Assembly: GCF_021653975.1 (NCBI RefSeq)
Contig: NZ_JAJKFK010000001.1
Location: 1,270,863-1,334,862, forward strand
Origin: Amycolatopsis sp. GM8
GTDB lineage: Bacteria > Actinomycetota > Actinomycetes > Mycobacteriales > Pseudonocardiaceae
Direction: 5' to 3'
DNA length: 64,000 nt
The notes beneath the pieces were generated by a model, which was not told the origin of the DNA, made no database searches, and was given only the letters and a program-made list of their open reading frames with translations. Both the position numbers and the translations under genes were made by a program. Within the stretch, counting starts at the first letter, position 1; each line of letters begins with the position of its first letter. Positions 34,556 to 47,547 of this stretch are shown piece after piece.

Positions 34556-35545
34556 TTGGCGGGCAGGGACTGGAGCAAGCTCGACGAGAGCGACGTCCGG
34601 GTGCGCCCCGGACGCGGTTCACGCCCCCGCAGCAAGCGCCGTCCCGAGCATGCCGACGCCGTGGCGGCGATGGTCGTCGTCGTCGACCGGGGCCGCTGGA
34701 CCTGCGCGGTCGGCGGCGACCCGAAACAGGTCGTGACGGCGATGCGCGCGCGCGAACTGGGCCGCACCCCGGTGGTCGTGGGCGACCAGGTCGGACTCGT
34801 CGGGGATGTCAGCGGCAAGCCGGACACGCTCGCCCGGATCGTCCGCGTCGAGGAGCGCGCAAGCGTGCTGCGCCGCACGGCCGACGACACCGATCCGTAC
34901 GAGCGGATCGTCGTGGCGAACGCCGAGCAGCTGCTCATCGTCAGCGCGCTGGCGGATCCGCCGCCGCGCACCGGGTTCATCGACCGGTGCCTCGTCGCGA
35001 GCTTCGCCGGCGGGCTGCGGCCGATCCTGTGCCTGACGAAAGCGGACCTCGCGAGCCCGGACGATCTGCTCGCGCTCTACGCCGATCTCGATGTGCCCGC
35101 GATCGTGACCAGGCACGACGAGGACTCGCTGCCCTTGGCCGACACGGTCCACGGCCGGGTGTCGGCGCTCGTCGGGCATTCCGGGGTCGGCAAGTCGACA
35201 CTGGTGAACCGCCTCGTGCCCGACGCCGAGCTGGCCACCGGCGAGGTCAGCGCGGTCGGCAAGGGCCGGCACACGTCGGTCACCGCGATCGCGCTGCCGC
35301 TACCCGACGGCGGCTGGGTGATCGACACGCCCGGCGTGCGGTCGTTCGGGCTGGCGCACATCACCGCCGACGACATCGTCTCGGCGTTCCCCGAATTCGC
35401 CGAAGCCGCCGAGGAATGCCCGCCGGGCTGCGGTCATCTCGGTCCGCCCGAGGACCCGGACTGCATGCTGGACGAGGTGCCGGAAACGCGGCGGCTGCGA
35501 TCTTTGCGGCGGCTGCTGACATCACGCGCCGGTCTGGAAACATAA
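34556..35545 (+). CDS. rsgA: Small ribosomal subunit biogenesis GTPase RsgA
   Basis: A 329-residue GTPase starting at TTG 34556, 5 bases after GGGAGA; this gives the usual actinobacterial N-terminus LAGRDWSKLDESDVRVRPGR. It has an OB-fold domain, then a circularly permuted GTPase: G4 TKADL first, G1 GHSGVGKST near residue 208, G2 with RHTSVTA and G3 DTPGVRSFG. The C-terminal zinc knuckle is C-x4-C-x-H-x8-C (CPPGCGHLGPPEDPDC). It helps late assembly of the 30S subunit and checks the decoding centre. It is divergent from the SRAP gene (92 bases). Confidence 0.96.
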   Translation: MAGRDWSKLDESDVRVRPGRGSRPRSKRRPEHADAVAAMVVVVDRGRWTCAVGGDPKQVVTAMRARELGRTPVVVGDQVGLVGDVSGKPDTLARIVRVEERASVLRRTADDTDPYERIVVANAEQLLIVSALADPPPRTGFIDRCLVASFAGGLRPILCLTKADLASPDDLLALYADLDVPAIVTRHDEDSLPLADTVHGRVSALVGHSGVGKSTLVNRLVPDAELATGEVSAVGKGRHTSVTAIALPLPDGGWVIDTPGVRSFGLAHITADDIVSAFPEFAEAAEECPPGCGHLGPPEDPDCMLDEVPETRRLRSLRRLLTSRAGLET

Positions 35546-35571
35546 AGCTCCGTTCACACGATTGGGGCAAT

Positions 35572-36408
35572 ATGAGAAAAAGACAGGTGATCGCCGCTGC
35601 CGCGGTGACACTCACGCTCGCCGGTTGCGGAGCCCGCCCGGTAGCCGGTAGTCCCACCGCGGACCCGCAGGTTTTCGGCGACGCGCAGGCACTCGTCCGC
35701 GCGGCCACGACCCAGACCGAGAAGGTCAAGTCCGCGAAGTTCAGCATGGACACCGCACTGCTCGGGCAGTCCTTGACCGCCCAGGGCGAGGGCCGGTTCG
35801 ACGGTGACAACTCGGCGATGCAGCTGACGATGCACATCGGCCCGCTCGACGAGACGATGCGCTACGTGAACAAGACGTTGTACCTGCAGGTGCCCGACCA
35901 GTACCGGGCGCAGGTGACCGGTGGCAAGCCATGGGGGAAGGTGCCCGCGGACAGCCCGGCGGCGGAGCAGCTGGGGGCCGCGCAGGCCCAGCAGAACGAT
36001 CCGAGCCAGACTCTCCAGCAGATCCAGGAAGCCGGCACGATCACCCGCAGCGCGCGCGAGACGCTCGACGGCCAGCCGGTGACCCACTACTGGATCGACG
36101 TCGGTTTCGCCAAGGCGCTCGACAAGTTCAAGGACACCGGGCTGTCGCAGGAAGACCTGGACAAGCTCGGAGCAATGAACCTGACCATCCCGGTCGAACT
36201 GTGGCTCAACAGCGACCAGCTGCCGGTCCAGATCACCGAGGACCTGGGGGGCGCGTTGAAGGCCGCCGCGGCGGCTGAGGGACCCTCGTCCGCCGCCCCG
36301 TCTGACCTGAGCATGAAGCTGACCATGAAGTACAGCGACTGGGGCACCCCGGTCGACGTGCAGGAGCCACCCGCCGACCAGGTCGGCGAAGCGAAACTGC
36401 CCGGCTGA
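35572..36408 (+). CDS. Secreted lipoprotein, LppX/LprG-like
   Basis: A 278-residue lipoprotein starting at ATG 35572, with signal peptide and lipobox TLTLAGCG (lipidated Cys19). The mature domain has repeated beta-strand segments (AKFSMDTALL, AQGEGRFDGDNSAMQLTMHI, ETMRYVNKTLYLQVP) and later LTIPVELWLNSDQLPVQITE, the pattern of the LolA-like LppX_LprAFG fold that carries lipids. A Gln-rich stretch and an Ala-rich stretch precede the last strand. It follows rsgA by 26 bases. Lipid or glycolipid binding at the outer face of the membrane is inferred from the fold. Confidence 0.78.
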   Translation: MRKRQVIAAAAVTLTLAGCGARPVAGSPTADPQVFGDAQALVRAATTQTEKVKSAKFSMDTALLGQSLTAQGEGRFDGDNSAMQLTMHIGPLDETMRYVNKTLYLQVPDQYRAQVTGGKPWGKVPADSPAAEQLGAAQAQQNDPSQTLQQIQEAGTITRSARETLDGQPVTHYWIDVGFAKALDKFKDTGLSQEDLDKLGAMNLTIPVELWLNSDQLPVQITEDLGGALKAAAAAEGPSSAAPSDLSMKLTMKYSDWGTPVDVQEPPADQVGEAKLPG

Positions 36409-36422
36409 TGTCCGCGCGTCGG

Positions 36423-38060
<1,638 letters not shown>

Positions 38061-38122
38061 ACGCTACGCGCTTCGCCTGGAATATGAATGACGTTCACCA
38101 TTGCTGCCTAGAGTTTTCGATC

Positions 38123-39619
38123 ATGGCGGAATCAGAAGAGAACACCGGAAAATCCTTCACCCGTCGTCGTTTGCTGGGGGCAGCCGCGGGTACCGGCGCG
38201 ACGCTCGCGCTGCCGCTGAACGTGCAGCGCGCACTGGCGTGACCACCCCCGAGCAAACGGCCTTCCCTGCGCGACATCGAACACGTCGTACTCCTGATGC
38301 AGGAGAACCGCAGCTTCGACCACTACTTCGGGACGATGTCCGGCGTCGCCGGGTTCTCCGACCCGCACGCGATCAGGCTGCCGACCGGCCGCAGCGTCTT
38401 CTACCAGCCCACCGACGCCACACCCGAGGGCTACCTGCTGCCGTTCCACCTCGACAGCCGGACCACCTCGGGCCTGAAGAACCCCGGCACGGACCACAGC
38501 TGGGCCGTCCAGCACGCCTCCTGGAACGGCGGCAAGATGGACTCCTGGCTCACCGCACACATGCAGCCGGGCTCGGACGGGCCGGAGAAGGCGCCGTTCA
38601 TCATGGGCTACTTCGACGAGCAGGACATCCCGTTCCACCGGGCGCTCGCGGACGCGTTCACCATCTGCGACCACTACCACTGCTCGATGCTGTCCTCGAC
38701 GACGCCGAACCGCGTCATGTGGGAGACCGGCGGTATCGACCCGGAGGGCACGCACGGCGGGCCGGTCCTCACCAACGCGATGGGCGTCAACACCTGGCCC
38801 ACCTATGCCGAGGCGCTGACCGACGCGGGGGTGAGCTGGAAGCAGTACTGGGTCGACGGTGGGATGAAGAGCCAGACCCCGTACTGGAAGGCGTTCCGCG
38901 AAGCACCAGCCGACTCGACGCTGGCGATCAACAGCAAGGTGAGCCCGATCGGCCAGTTCGAGTACGACGCGATCAACGACCAGCTGCCCACGGTCAGCTG
39001 GCTGTTCCCCGGCCCCGGCCAGAACGAGCACCCCAACCAGGGCGCGATTCCCGCAGCCGGTGCGCAGTTCATCGCGTCGAAGATCGACGCCATCGCCGCG
39101 AACCCGGACGTCTGGGCCAAGACGGTCTTCATCGTCAGCTGGGACGAGAACGACGGCCTGTTCGACCACGTTGTGCCGCCCACCGCACCGCCGGGCACAC
39201 CGCTGGAGTCCACGACGCTGACCTCCCCGGGCGGCATCCACGGTGAAGGCCTGCCGCTCGGTGCCGGTTTCCGCGTCGGCTGCCTCATCGTGTCGCCGTG
39301 GACCGCCGGCGGCTGGGTGTGCAGCGAGAACTTCGACCACACGTCGCAGCTCCGGTTCCTCGAAGAGGTCACCGGCGTGGAGTGCGTGAACATCAGCCCA
39401 TGGCGGCGCAGCACGTTCGGCGACCTCACGTCGGCATTCCGCTTCGACCAGCGGCCGTCCCCGCCGCCGACCCTGCCCGACACCACCGGCAACCTGGCCC
39501 TCGCGCAGTACGAGATCGACCACCTGCCGGCGCCGGCCGCGCCCACCGGCCACCAGACCCCGCCGGCGCAGGCACCCGGCCACCGGCCGGTCACCCCACG
39601 CCGGCCGCACCACCCGTGA
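38123..39619 (+). pseudogene. Tat-exported phospholipase C / phosphoesterase interrupted by an in-frame TGA
   Basis: ATG 38123 opens a typical twin-arginine signal (FTRRRLLGAAAGTG, cleavage after QRALA), and the codon right after it is TGA (38240-38242). The same frame continues without gap as PPPSKRPSLRDIEHVVLLMQ, then ENRSFDHYFGTMSG, the metal-binding Glu-Asn start of the phosphoesterase (PLC/AcpA) family, and runs to 39619 (about 498 codons in all). Other family motifs are TTPNRVMWETGG, SWLFPGPGQNEHPN and SWDENDGLFDHV. The only later start, ATG 38297, would remove the first strand and the export signal. So the gene is a nonsense pseudogene, a read-through gene (UGA followed by C is leaky) or contains a sequence error. 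The C-terminus is Pro/His-rich. Confidence 0.85.
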
Positions 39620-39622
39620 GGA

Positions 39623-40114
39623 CTACAGCAGCTCCAGCAGGAACGGCAGCTCCTGGGCCGCGTACCAGGCCAGTTCGTGATCCTCGGCCTCGCCGAGGGT
39701 GAACTCGGCGTCCAGGTCGCCGAGGTCGGCGGCATCGATGACCTCGGCGGCCGCGTGCACGGCCGCCTCCGCGTCCTCCGCGTCGACGTGCACCGCCGCG
39801 ACCTCGTCGAACACGATCGGGCCGGGCAGCTTCACCACGGCCGCGTCGAGGTCGGGGCGGACGACGGCGTTGTCCACGTCGACCGAGAGCACGACCCGCC
39901 GGGGCAGCTCCTGGTCGTCGTCCCCGATCAGCCGCAGTGACGCGCGGGCCGCGTCGAGGAGCGCGGCGTACTCCAGTTCCTCCGTGTCGCCGCTGGTGTA
40001 GGACTCGCGCAACGCCGGGGTCAGCGCGAAGCCGGTGCCGCCTGGCGGCTGCAGCTTGCCCTCGGAAACGAGCTTGCGCAGCATCCCGATCGTCGCCGGG
40101 AGATAGACCCTCAC
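39623..40114 (-). CDS. DUF6912-family small acidic protein
   Basis: A 163-residue acidic protein from GTG 40114 (VRVYLPATIGMLRKLVSEG), overlapping the WS/DGAT stop (GTGA). It has strand-helix alternation (YLPATI; VVLSVDVDNAVVR; AAVVKLPGPIVFDEVAAVHV) and a conserved end DHELAWYAAQELPFLLELL. This is the actinobacterial family known as DUF6912; its function is unknown. Coupled translation with the acyltransferase suggests a linked role, but nothing in the sequence says what. It is convergent with the phospholipase locus (3-base gap). Confidence 0.78.
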   Translation of the reverse strand: MRVYLPATIGMLRKLVSEGKLQPPGGTGFALTPALRESYTSGDTEELEYAALLDAARASLRLIGDDDQELPRRVVLSVDVDNAVVRPDLDAAVVKLPGPIVFDEVAAVHVDAEDAEAAVHAAAEVIDAADLGDLDAEFTLGEAEDHELAWYAAQELPFLLELL

Positions 40115-41517
40115 CAGTGCGTCCCCTTCAGTTCGTCGAGCGCATCCTCGACCATCGCGGCCAGGTTCCCCACGTCGGACACGGCCTTGCGGTCCCCGTT
40201 CAGTCCGAAGTAGACATGCCCGTGGTAGGACGTGACCCCGATGGCGAGCGCCTGGTTGCGTGCCAGCGGGATCACCGGGTACATCTCGGTCAGCCTCGCC
40301 ATCCCCGCGTACAGCGGCTGCTGCGGGCCCGGTGAGTTGGTGATCACCAGGTTGAAGATCCGGCCGGAGAAGGACCCGGCGGCCCGCGCCGCCAGCGAGT
40401 GCATCGTCGCCGGCGCGAACCCGCCCACCTTCAGCATGGCACGGGCCGCCACCGAACGGCTGGAGTCGGTGTAGACGCGCATGGCGTGGCTGATGTGCCG
40501 CAACCGCAGCACCGGGTTCGCCTCGCCGACCGGCAGGTCCAGCAGATGCGCCTCGACCTGGTTGTTCACCAGTCCGGCGGCGGAGAACTCGACGGTGTCC
40601 GGTTCGAGCACGGCCATCGGCACGAGCGCCCTCAGCGTGGCGCTGGGCTGCAGGGCCTCCCCTCGGGAGAGCAGCCACTCCCGCAGCGCGCCGGTCAGCA
40701 CGGTCAGCACCAGGTCGTTGACGGTGCCGCCGTGCTCGGCGCGGATCTTGCGGTAGTCCTCCAGCTTGGTGCGCACGACGGCGAACACCCGGCCGCCGCT
40801 GACGTGCTTGTTCAGCGGGCCGGCCGGGGCGGGCCGGATGATCGTGCGCACCGCGGCGGCGACCCCGCCGATGGTGTCGGCGAGCTTGTCCACGGTCGCG
40901 GCCGCGTCGCCGACGATGGCGCGCACGTTCTCCATCAGCTCGCCGGGCCGCTGCACGGTCTCGCTGACCGCGTCCAGCACGAGCTGCGTGGCCGACGGCA
41001 TCCGGCGGGGCGCCCAGGCGTCCTCGTAGGGCTCGCACAGCTGCGGCACGGTGTCGAGGATCAGCTGGCCCAGCTCGACGGTGCCGATGCCGTCCACGAC
41101 GGCCTGGTGCGTCTTGGTGACCAGCGCGACCCGGCCGCCCGCGAGCGCTTCGACGAAGTACGCCTCCCACAGCGGGCGCTCGTGGTCCATCGGCCGGGCC
41201 ATCAGCTGCGCGACCAGGTCGAACAGCTGCTCGTCGCTACCGGGCGAGGGGAGCGCGGAGCGGCGCACGTGGTAGTTGAGATCGAAGTCGGTGTCGTCGA
41301 CCCACACCGGGCGGGCGAGATGCCCCGGCACGGAGAGCACGCGCTGCCGGTAGCGCGGCAGGTAGCCGAGCCGCTGGCTCACCAGGCACAACAGCTGCTC
41401 GTAGTCGAAGCCGTCGCGCGGGCGCTCGAACACCGCGACCCCACCCACGTGCATCGGGGTCGCCGCGTCCTCGAGGTACAGGAACGACGCGTCGAGCGCG
41501 GACAGGCGGTCGGGCAT
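40111..41517 (-). CDS. Wax ester synthase/diacylglycerol acyltransferase (WS/DGAT) family protein
   Basis: A 468-residue protein starting at ATG 41517 (AGGA 8-10 bases upstream), MPDRLSALDASFLYLED, the family's usual N-terminus. The active-site motif normally HHxxxDG reads THQAVVDGIG here (His-Gln-x3-Asp-Gly), so the second, catalytic histidine is a glutamine. Other blocks are intact: PLWEAYFVEAL, NDLVLTVLTGALREWL, VPMAVLEP and LVITNSPGP. Family members make triacylglycerol or wax esters from acyl-CoA. The HQ variant may have changed substrate or reduced activity. The gene is coupled to the DUF6912 gene. Confidence 0.9.
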   Translation of the reverse strand: MPDRLSALDASFLYLEDAATPMHVGGVAVFERPRDGFDYEQLLCLVSQRLGYLPRYRQRVLSVPGHLARPVWVDDTDFDLNYHVRRSALPSPGSDEQLFDLVAQLMARPMDHERPLWEAYFVEALAGGRVALVTKTHQAVVDGIGTVELGQLILDTVPQLCEPYEDAWAPRRMPSATQLVLDAVSETVQRPGELMENVRAIVGDAAATVDKLADTIGGVAAAVRTIIRPAPAGPLNKHVSGGRVFAVVRTKLEDYRKIRAEHGGTVNDLVLTVLTGALREWLLSRGEALQPSATLRALVPMAVLEPDTVEFSAAGLVNNQVEAHLLDLPVGEANPVLRLRHISHAMRVYTDSSRSVAARAMLKVGGFAPATMHSLAARAAGSFSGRIFNLVITNSPGPQQPLYAGMARLTEMYPVIPLARNQALAIGVTSYHGHVYFGLNGDRKAVSDVGNLAAMVEDALDELKGTHW

Positions 41518-41552
41518 GACGCGATCCTGGCACATCCTGATGTACTGGGGCT

Positions 41553-42320
41553 GTGCACGAGACTCAGGTATCGCCGAAGGATCGCTTTCTGACCGTCTAC
41601 GGGCGCAAGCCGGTGCTGGAGGCGCTGGGCGACCCGGGGCTGCGGGTGGACAAGGTGATCCTGGCGGACACCGCGCGGGCGCCGGAGATCGAACAGGCGG
41701 CACGCAAGGCGCGTGTGCAGGTGCAGCGCGCGAGCGCACACCGGGTGAAAGTCTTGGCGGGCAACGGAAAACAGGACCAGGGCGTGCTCGCGGACGTCGT
41801 CGCGCCGCGGATGCGCCCGCTCTCCGCGGCGTTGTCGAGCGCGCCGCTGCCGCCCCGGGTGCTGGTGCTGGACGGCATCACCACGCCCGCGAACGTCGGC
41901 ATGATCCTGCGCACCGCGACGGCGGCCGGGATCGAAGGCGTGGTCGTGCCGCGGCGCGGGGTCGCGGCACTGGATCCGCTGGTGGTGAAGGCTTCGGCCG
42001 GGGTCGCGTTCCGCGCGCCGGTGCTGCGGTGCGCGACGGCCGCGGAGGCCGCCGGGATGCTGTCCGACGCCGGGTACCGGCTCTACGGACTGGGCGCGTC
42101 CGGCGGGGAGCCGCTGTTCGAGGCGGACCTCCCGGAGCGGGCGGCGTTCGTGCTCGGCGGCGAGACCGCCGGCGTGTCGGACGACGTCGAAGAGCTGCTG
42201 ACCGGCTGGCTGTCGATCCCGATGCCCGGTGAAGTCGAGTCGCTGAACGTGTCGGCCGCGGCGGCTGTCCTGTGCTTCGACCTGGTCAGGCGGGAAACCA
42301 GGAGGCCTGATCAGCGATAA
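41553..42320 (+). CDS. TrmH/SpoU-family RNA methyltransferase
   Basis: A 255-residue SPOUT methyltransferase from GTG 41553. An N-terminal substrate-binding domain (FLTVYGRKPVLEALGD) is followed by the knotted SAM domain: motif 1 ITTPANVGMILRTA, motif 2 FVLGGETAGVSDDV, motif 3 IPMPGEVESLNVSAAAAV. It 2'-O-methylates ribose in rRNA or tRNA; the N-terminal domain favours an RlmB/TsnR-like rRNA enzyme. TGTACT 7 bases before the GTG and no ribosome site suggest a leaderless mRNA. Its end overlaps the convergent HAD gene by 10 bases. Confidence 0.9.
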   Translation: MHETQVSPKDRFLTVYGRKPVLEALGDPGLRVDKVILADTARAPEIEQAARKARVQVQRASAHRVKVLAGNGKQDQGVLADVVAPRMRPLSAALSSAPLPPRVLVLDGITTPANVGMILRTATAAGIEGVVVPRRGVAALDPLVVKASAGVAFRAPVLRCATAAEAAGMLSDAGYRLYGLGASGGEPLFEADLPERAAFVLGGETAGVSDDVEELLTGWLSIPMPGEVESLNVSAAAAVLCFDLVRRETRRPDQR

Positions 42321-42742
42321 TCGCGGAGCCGTTGATCGAGGCCGACCGGGTGCGGGTGTCCCGCAGGAAACAGCGCGCTGAGTTCGTCGAGGGTGGCGCC
42401 GACCGACGTGTGGTGGACCCCGGTCATCCCCGCCGCCACGGCACCTTCGACGTTCCCCCGTGAATCGTCGACGAAGACGCACGCCGCGGCGGGCAGACCG
42501 AGCCGTTCGGCCGTGATCACGTAAACCTCCCGCGCGGGCTTGGCCCAGCCGACCTCACCGGAGAACACGACCTCGTCGAACCACCGGCTCAGCCGGCCTT
42601 TCACCGTTCCGTCACCGGCGGCGTTGGACAGCAGCGCGGTGCGGATTCCCCTGTCCCGCAACTGGTCGATCGCGGCGTACAACGCGGCGGCGTCCGGTTC
42701 GGTGAGCACTCCGGCGTAGTCGACCACGAGCCCGTTCAGCAT
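42311..42742 (-). CDS. HAD-like hydrolase with altered motif I
   Basis: A 143-residue HAD-superfamily protein from ATG 42742, short because it has almost no cap. Motif I is VVDYAGVLT, in which the second Asp of DxD is Ala; motif II SNA, motif III KPAREVY and motif IV VFVDDSRGN (two Asp) are present. The first Asp (nucleophile) remains. Without the second Asp phosphatase turnover should be weak, but related DYxGVLT proteins are frequent in actinobacteria, so it may be a subclass with another role. It overlaps the methyltransferase end. Confidence 0.8.
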   Translation of the reverse strand: MLNGLVVDYAGVLTEPDAAALYAAIDQLRDRGIRTALLSNAAGDGTVKGRLSRWFDEVVFSGEVGWAKPAREVYVITAERLGLPAAACVFVDDSRGNVEGAVAAGMTGVHHTSVGATLDELSALFPAGHPHPVGLDQRLRDYR

Positions 42743-42842
42743 GAGCAGACGATAGTCGTCACCGGTTCAGGGTCAGTTCGGCCGAGCGGTTCCCGCCGGC
42801 CCCTCTTGTCGGGCGCACGATCCGAACATCCTGGGGGAACAC

Positions 42843-43286
42843 ATGCGGGCGTTGAAGCCGCTGATCGACTACGAACCTTTCCGCGACCTGCGGCGGCTGC
42901 TGTCCGGCGGGCAGCTGGACCTGATTCCGGAACACCTGCCCCATCCGCGGCTGAGCCCGCGCGGCCGACCACCATTGCCACTGGCGCATGTCCGGTCGGT
43001 GCTGACCGGCGTGCTGGCGGTCCGCACCGGACAGCAGTCCCCGACGTACGTCCAGGGCTGGGTCGGCGCGTCCCTGTACGCCCAGTTGAGCAGGCAGGCT
43101 CCGCTGGACGTACGGCTGACGCTCAACGGCGTACGGGGATGCGTCGTCCCGCCGTCGTCGTACGAGGTATCGGCCACCGCGGCGAGCGCCGCCCGCGCGT
43201 ACGCGCTGTTGGCCCGGTTCGACCTGGCCGACGGCGCCTGGCGCTGCACCGTCTTCGACGTGATCGTCCCGCCCGGCCGGCGATAG
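42843..43286 (+). CDS. Rv3235-family protein
   Basis: A 147-residue protein from ATG 42843 (GGGGGA 5 bases upstream). Residues 60-146 match the Rv3235 family: VRSVLTGVLAVRTGQQSP, YVQGWVGASLYAQLSRQAP, then VRGCVVPPSSYEVSATAASA and RAYALLARFDLADGAWRCTVFDVI. It is a small conserved actinobacterial protein always found upstream of secA. Its function is unknown; proximity to secA suggests a link to secretion. A strong hairpin separates it from the convergent secA gene. Confidence 0.8.
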   Translation: MRALKPLIDYEPFRDLRRLLSGGQLDLIPEHLPHPRLSPRGRPPLPLAHVRSVLTGVLAVRTGQQSPTYVQGWVGASLYAQLSRQAPLDVRLTLNGVRGCVVPPSSYEVSATAASAARAYALLARFDLADGAWRCTVFDVIVPPGRR

Positions 43287-43292
43287 GAAAAA

Positions 43293-43318
43293 GGGCCCGT
43301 CACACCATTGACGGGCCC
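43293..43318. terminator. Bidirectional hairpin between Rv3235-like gene and secA
   Basis: GGGCCCGTCA at 43293-43302 pairs with TGACGGGCCC at 43309-43318 around a 6-base loop, with AAAAA before and CTCTT after. Confidence 0.9.
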
Positions 43319-43331
43319 CTCTTCCAGCAGG

Positions 43332-46157
<2,826 letters not shown>

Positions 46158-46280
46158 CCGGTCGACCTCACTAGCTGTCTTGGAAATGCGCCCAGGCTTG
46201 TTCCCGGGCGGACCGTGCCCTCCTCCATCGTAGGGAAGGTCGGCCCCGACATGCACGCACGTCACCGCATGTGTAGCAGA

Positions 46281-46312
46281 ACGACCCGCACGCGGCGTCG
46301 CGTGCGGGTCGT
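46281..46312. terminator. Hairpin between hpf and secA
   Basis: ACGACCCGCACGCG at 46281-46294 pairs with CGCGTGCGGGTCGT at 46299-46312 (14 bp, 4-base loop), followed by TTTTC on the plus strand. It lies 21 bases after the hpf stop on the minus strand and separates the hpf and secA transcripts. Confidence 0.88.
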
Positions 46313-46332
46313 TTTCGAGGCGGGGGCGGTCC

Positions 46333-47013
46333 TCAGCCGCCCAGCCGGATCACGCCGTAGGCGAATCCCTTCCGCCGGTACACGACGCTCGGGATGCCGG
46401 CGTCGGCGTCGTTGAAGAGGTAGAAGTCGTGGCCGACCAGCTCCATCTGGTAGAGGGCTTGGTCGACGGTCATGGGATCGGCGGAATGGTGCTTCTCGCG
46501 CACGATGCGGCCGGGCTGATGGTCGGCCGCGTCGTCCCAGCGCTGCACGGGCAGGTCGAGCTCCTCGGCGTCGAGCTCGACGGCTTCGAACGGCACGGGC
46601 GCTTCGAGTACGGCTGTGCTCGTCGCGGGCTGGCGGCCATTGACAGGCGGCGCGACGGCAGGCGTGGACGAGGTTGCTTCGGCGACCGATTCTGGGCAGC
46701 GGCGCCCGTAGTGGACGCGGCGGCGGTCGGCGAGCCGGCGCAACCGGTTCTCCAGCTTGGTGACCGCGGCGTCCAGTGCGGCGTAGAAGTCGCCGGCGCA
46801 GGCTTCGGCACGGACCGCGGGGCCCCTGCCCTTGCCGGTGATCTCCACGCGCTGGCAGCTCTTGGACTGCCGGCGGTTGGGCTCGTGGAAGAGCTCCACG
46901 TCGTAACGGAAGACCTTCTTGTCGTAGCGCTCCAGACGCGTGAGCTTGGCGCTCACATGCGCCCGGTAGTGCTCGGGCACCTCCACGTTGCGACCTTTAA
47001 CCACGATGTCCAT
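46333..47013 (-). CDS. hpf: Long-form hibernation promoting factor (HPF)
   Basis: A 226-residue protein from ATG 47013, 7 bases after GGAGGAGG. The N-terminal S30AE/YfiA domain ([60 protein letters not shown]) is followed by a variable linker and the C-terminal dimerisation domain ([40 protein letters not shown]). Long HPF dimerises 70S ribosomes into 100S in stationary phase or stress. The tandem Shine-Dalgarno points to strong expression. A tiny open frame with its own good ribosome site lies upstream (47094-47120). Confidence 0.95.
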   Translation of the reverse strand: MDIVVKGRNVEVPEHYRAHVSAKLTRLERYDKKVFRYDVELFHEPNRRQSKSCQRVEITGKGRGPAVRAEACAGDFYAALDAAVTKLENRLRRLADRRRVHYGRRCPESVAEATSSTPAVAPPVNGRQPATSTAVLEAPVPFEAVELDAEELDLPVQRWDDAADHQPGRIVREKHHSADPMTVDQALYQMELVGHDFYLFNDADAGIPSVVYRRKGFAYGVIRLGG

Positions 47014-47093
47014 ACACGACCTCCTCCTACTGGATTTCGAGCTCTTCGGACTTCGATCTGGGCACCGGCGCGGGCTTTCCCGAAGGGAACGTC

Positions 47094-47120
47094 TTAGCCT
47101 CCCGTCGGCACCAGGGTCAT
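47094..47120 (-). CDS. Possible 8-codon leader peptide upstream of hpf
   Basis: ATG 47120 to TAA 47094 encodes MTLVPTGG. GGGAGGTG lies about 9 bases before the ATG, stronger than many real genes here. It sits 80 bases before hpf; a hairpin-forming TTCCCTTCGGGAA follows. A TATAG-containing palindrome (CGCTATAGCG) near 47146-47155 could include the -10 of the hpf promoter. It may be a translated leader controlling hpf, or a chance frame. Confidence is modest. Confidence 0.35.
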   Translation of the reverse strand: MTLVPTGG

Positions 47121-47547
47121 GGGCTGTTCACCTCCCTGCCGCGGAATCGCTATAGCGGAGCACGCTAGCGCGGTAACGCGCATCACAAAACCCCCCGAGC
47201 CGGGGGATGCCGACGAGTGGGAAACAGTCACGGTGCGCGTCTGCGGGTAGGTACGCGCGGCCGGGCGCGATCTCGAACGGAGCAGTGCGGGGATCCGCTT
47301 TTCACCTTGACAGGCAAGGAATTCCGAGCGTCCGGAGCTGATCGTCACGGCACGCCCGTCTCGGCTGCCCCCATGCGTGGGTTGGTGCCTGGGGTCGTGC
47401 GCCGGAGGCGGCACTTCGCTGGACGGCCGCATATTCGGACAACGAAAACAGCCCGATGGGCGTTCCCGGCGATTACACCTATGTGAGTGAGATAGAAGGT
47501 TCTGCCGAGGTCCGGAACTGTCGGTGGGGCCGGGCAGAGTGCGGGGC
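47121..47547. other. Divergent spacer upstream of hpf and comF
   Basis: No protein-like frame is present; open frames on both strands here have Arg/Pro-rich shadow composition. The left part carries the hpf promoter region with CGCTATAGCG and alternating GCG-rich palindromes (CGCGGTAACGCGC near 47170). The middle (47240-47440) is unremarkable. The comF promoter should lie in the last 100 bases, where TACACCTATG occurs near 47476. Confidence 0.4.
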
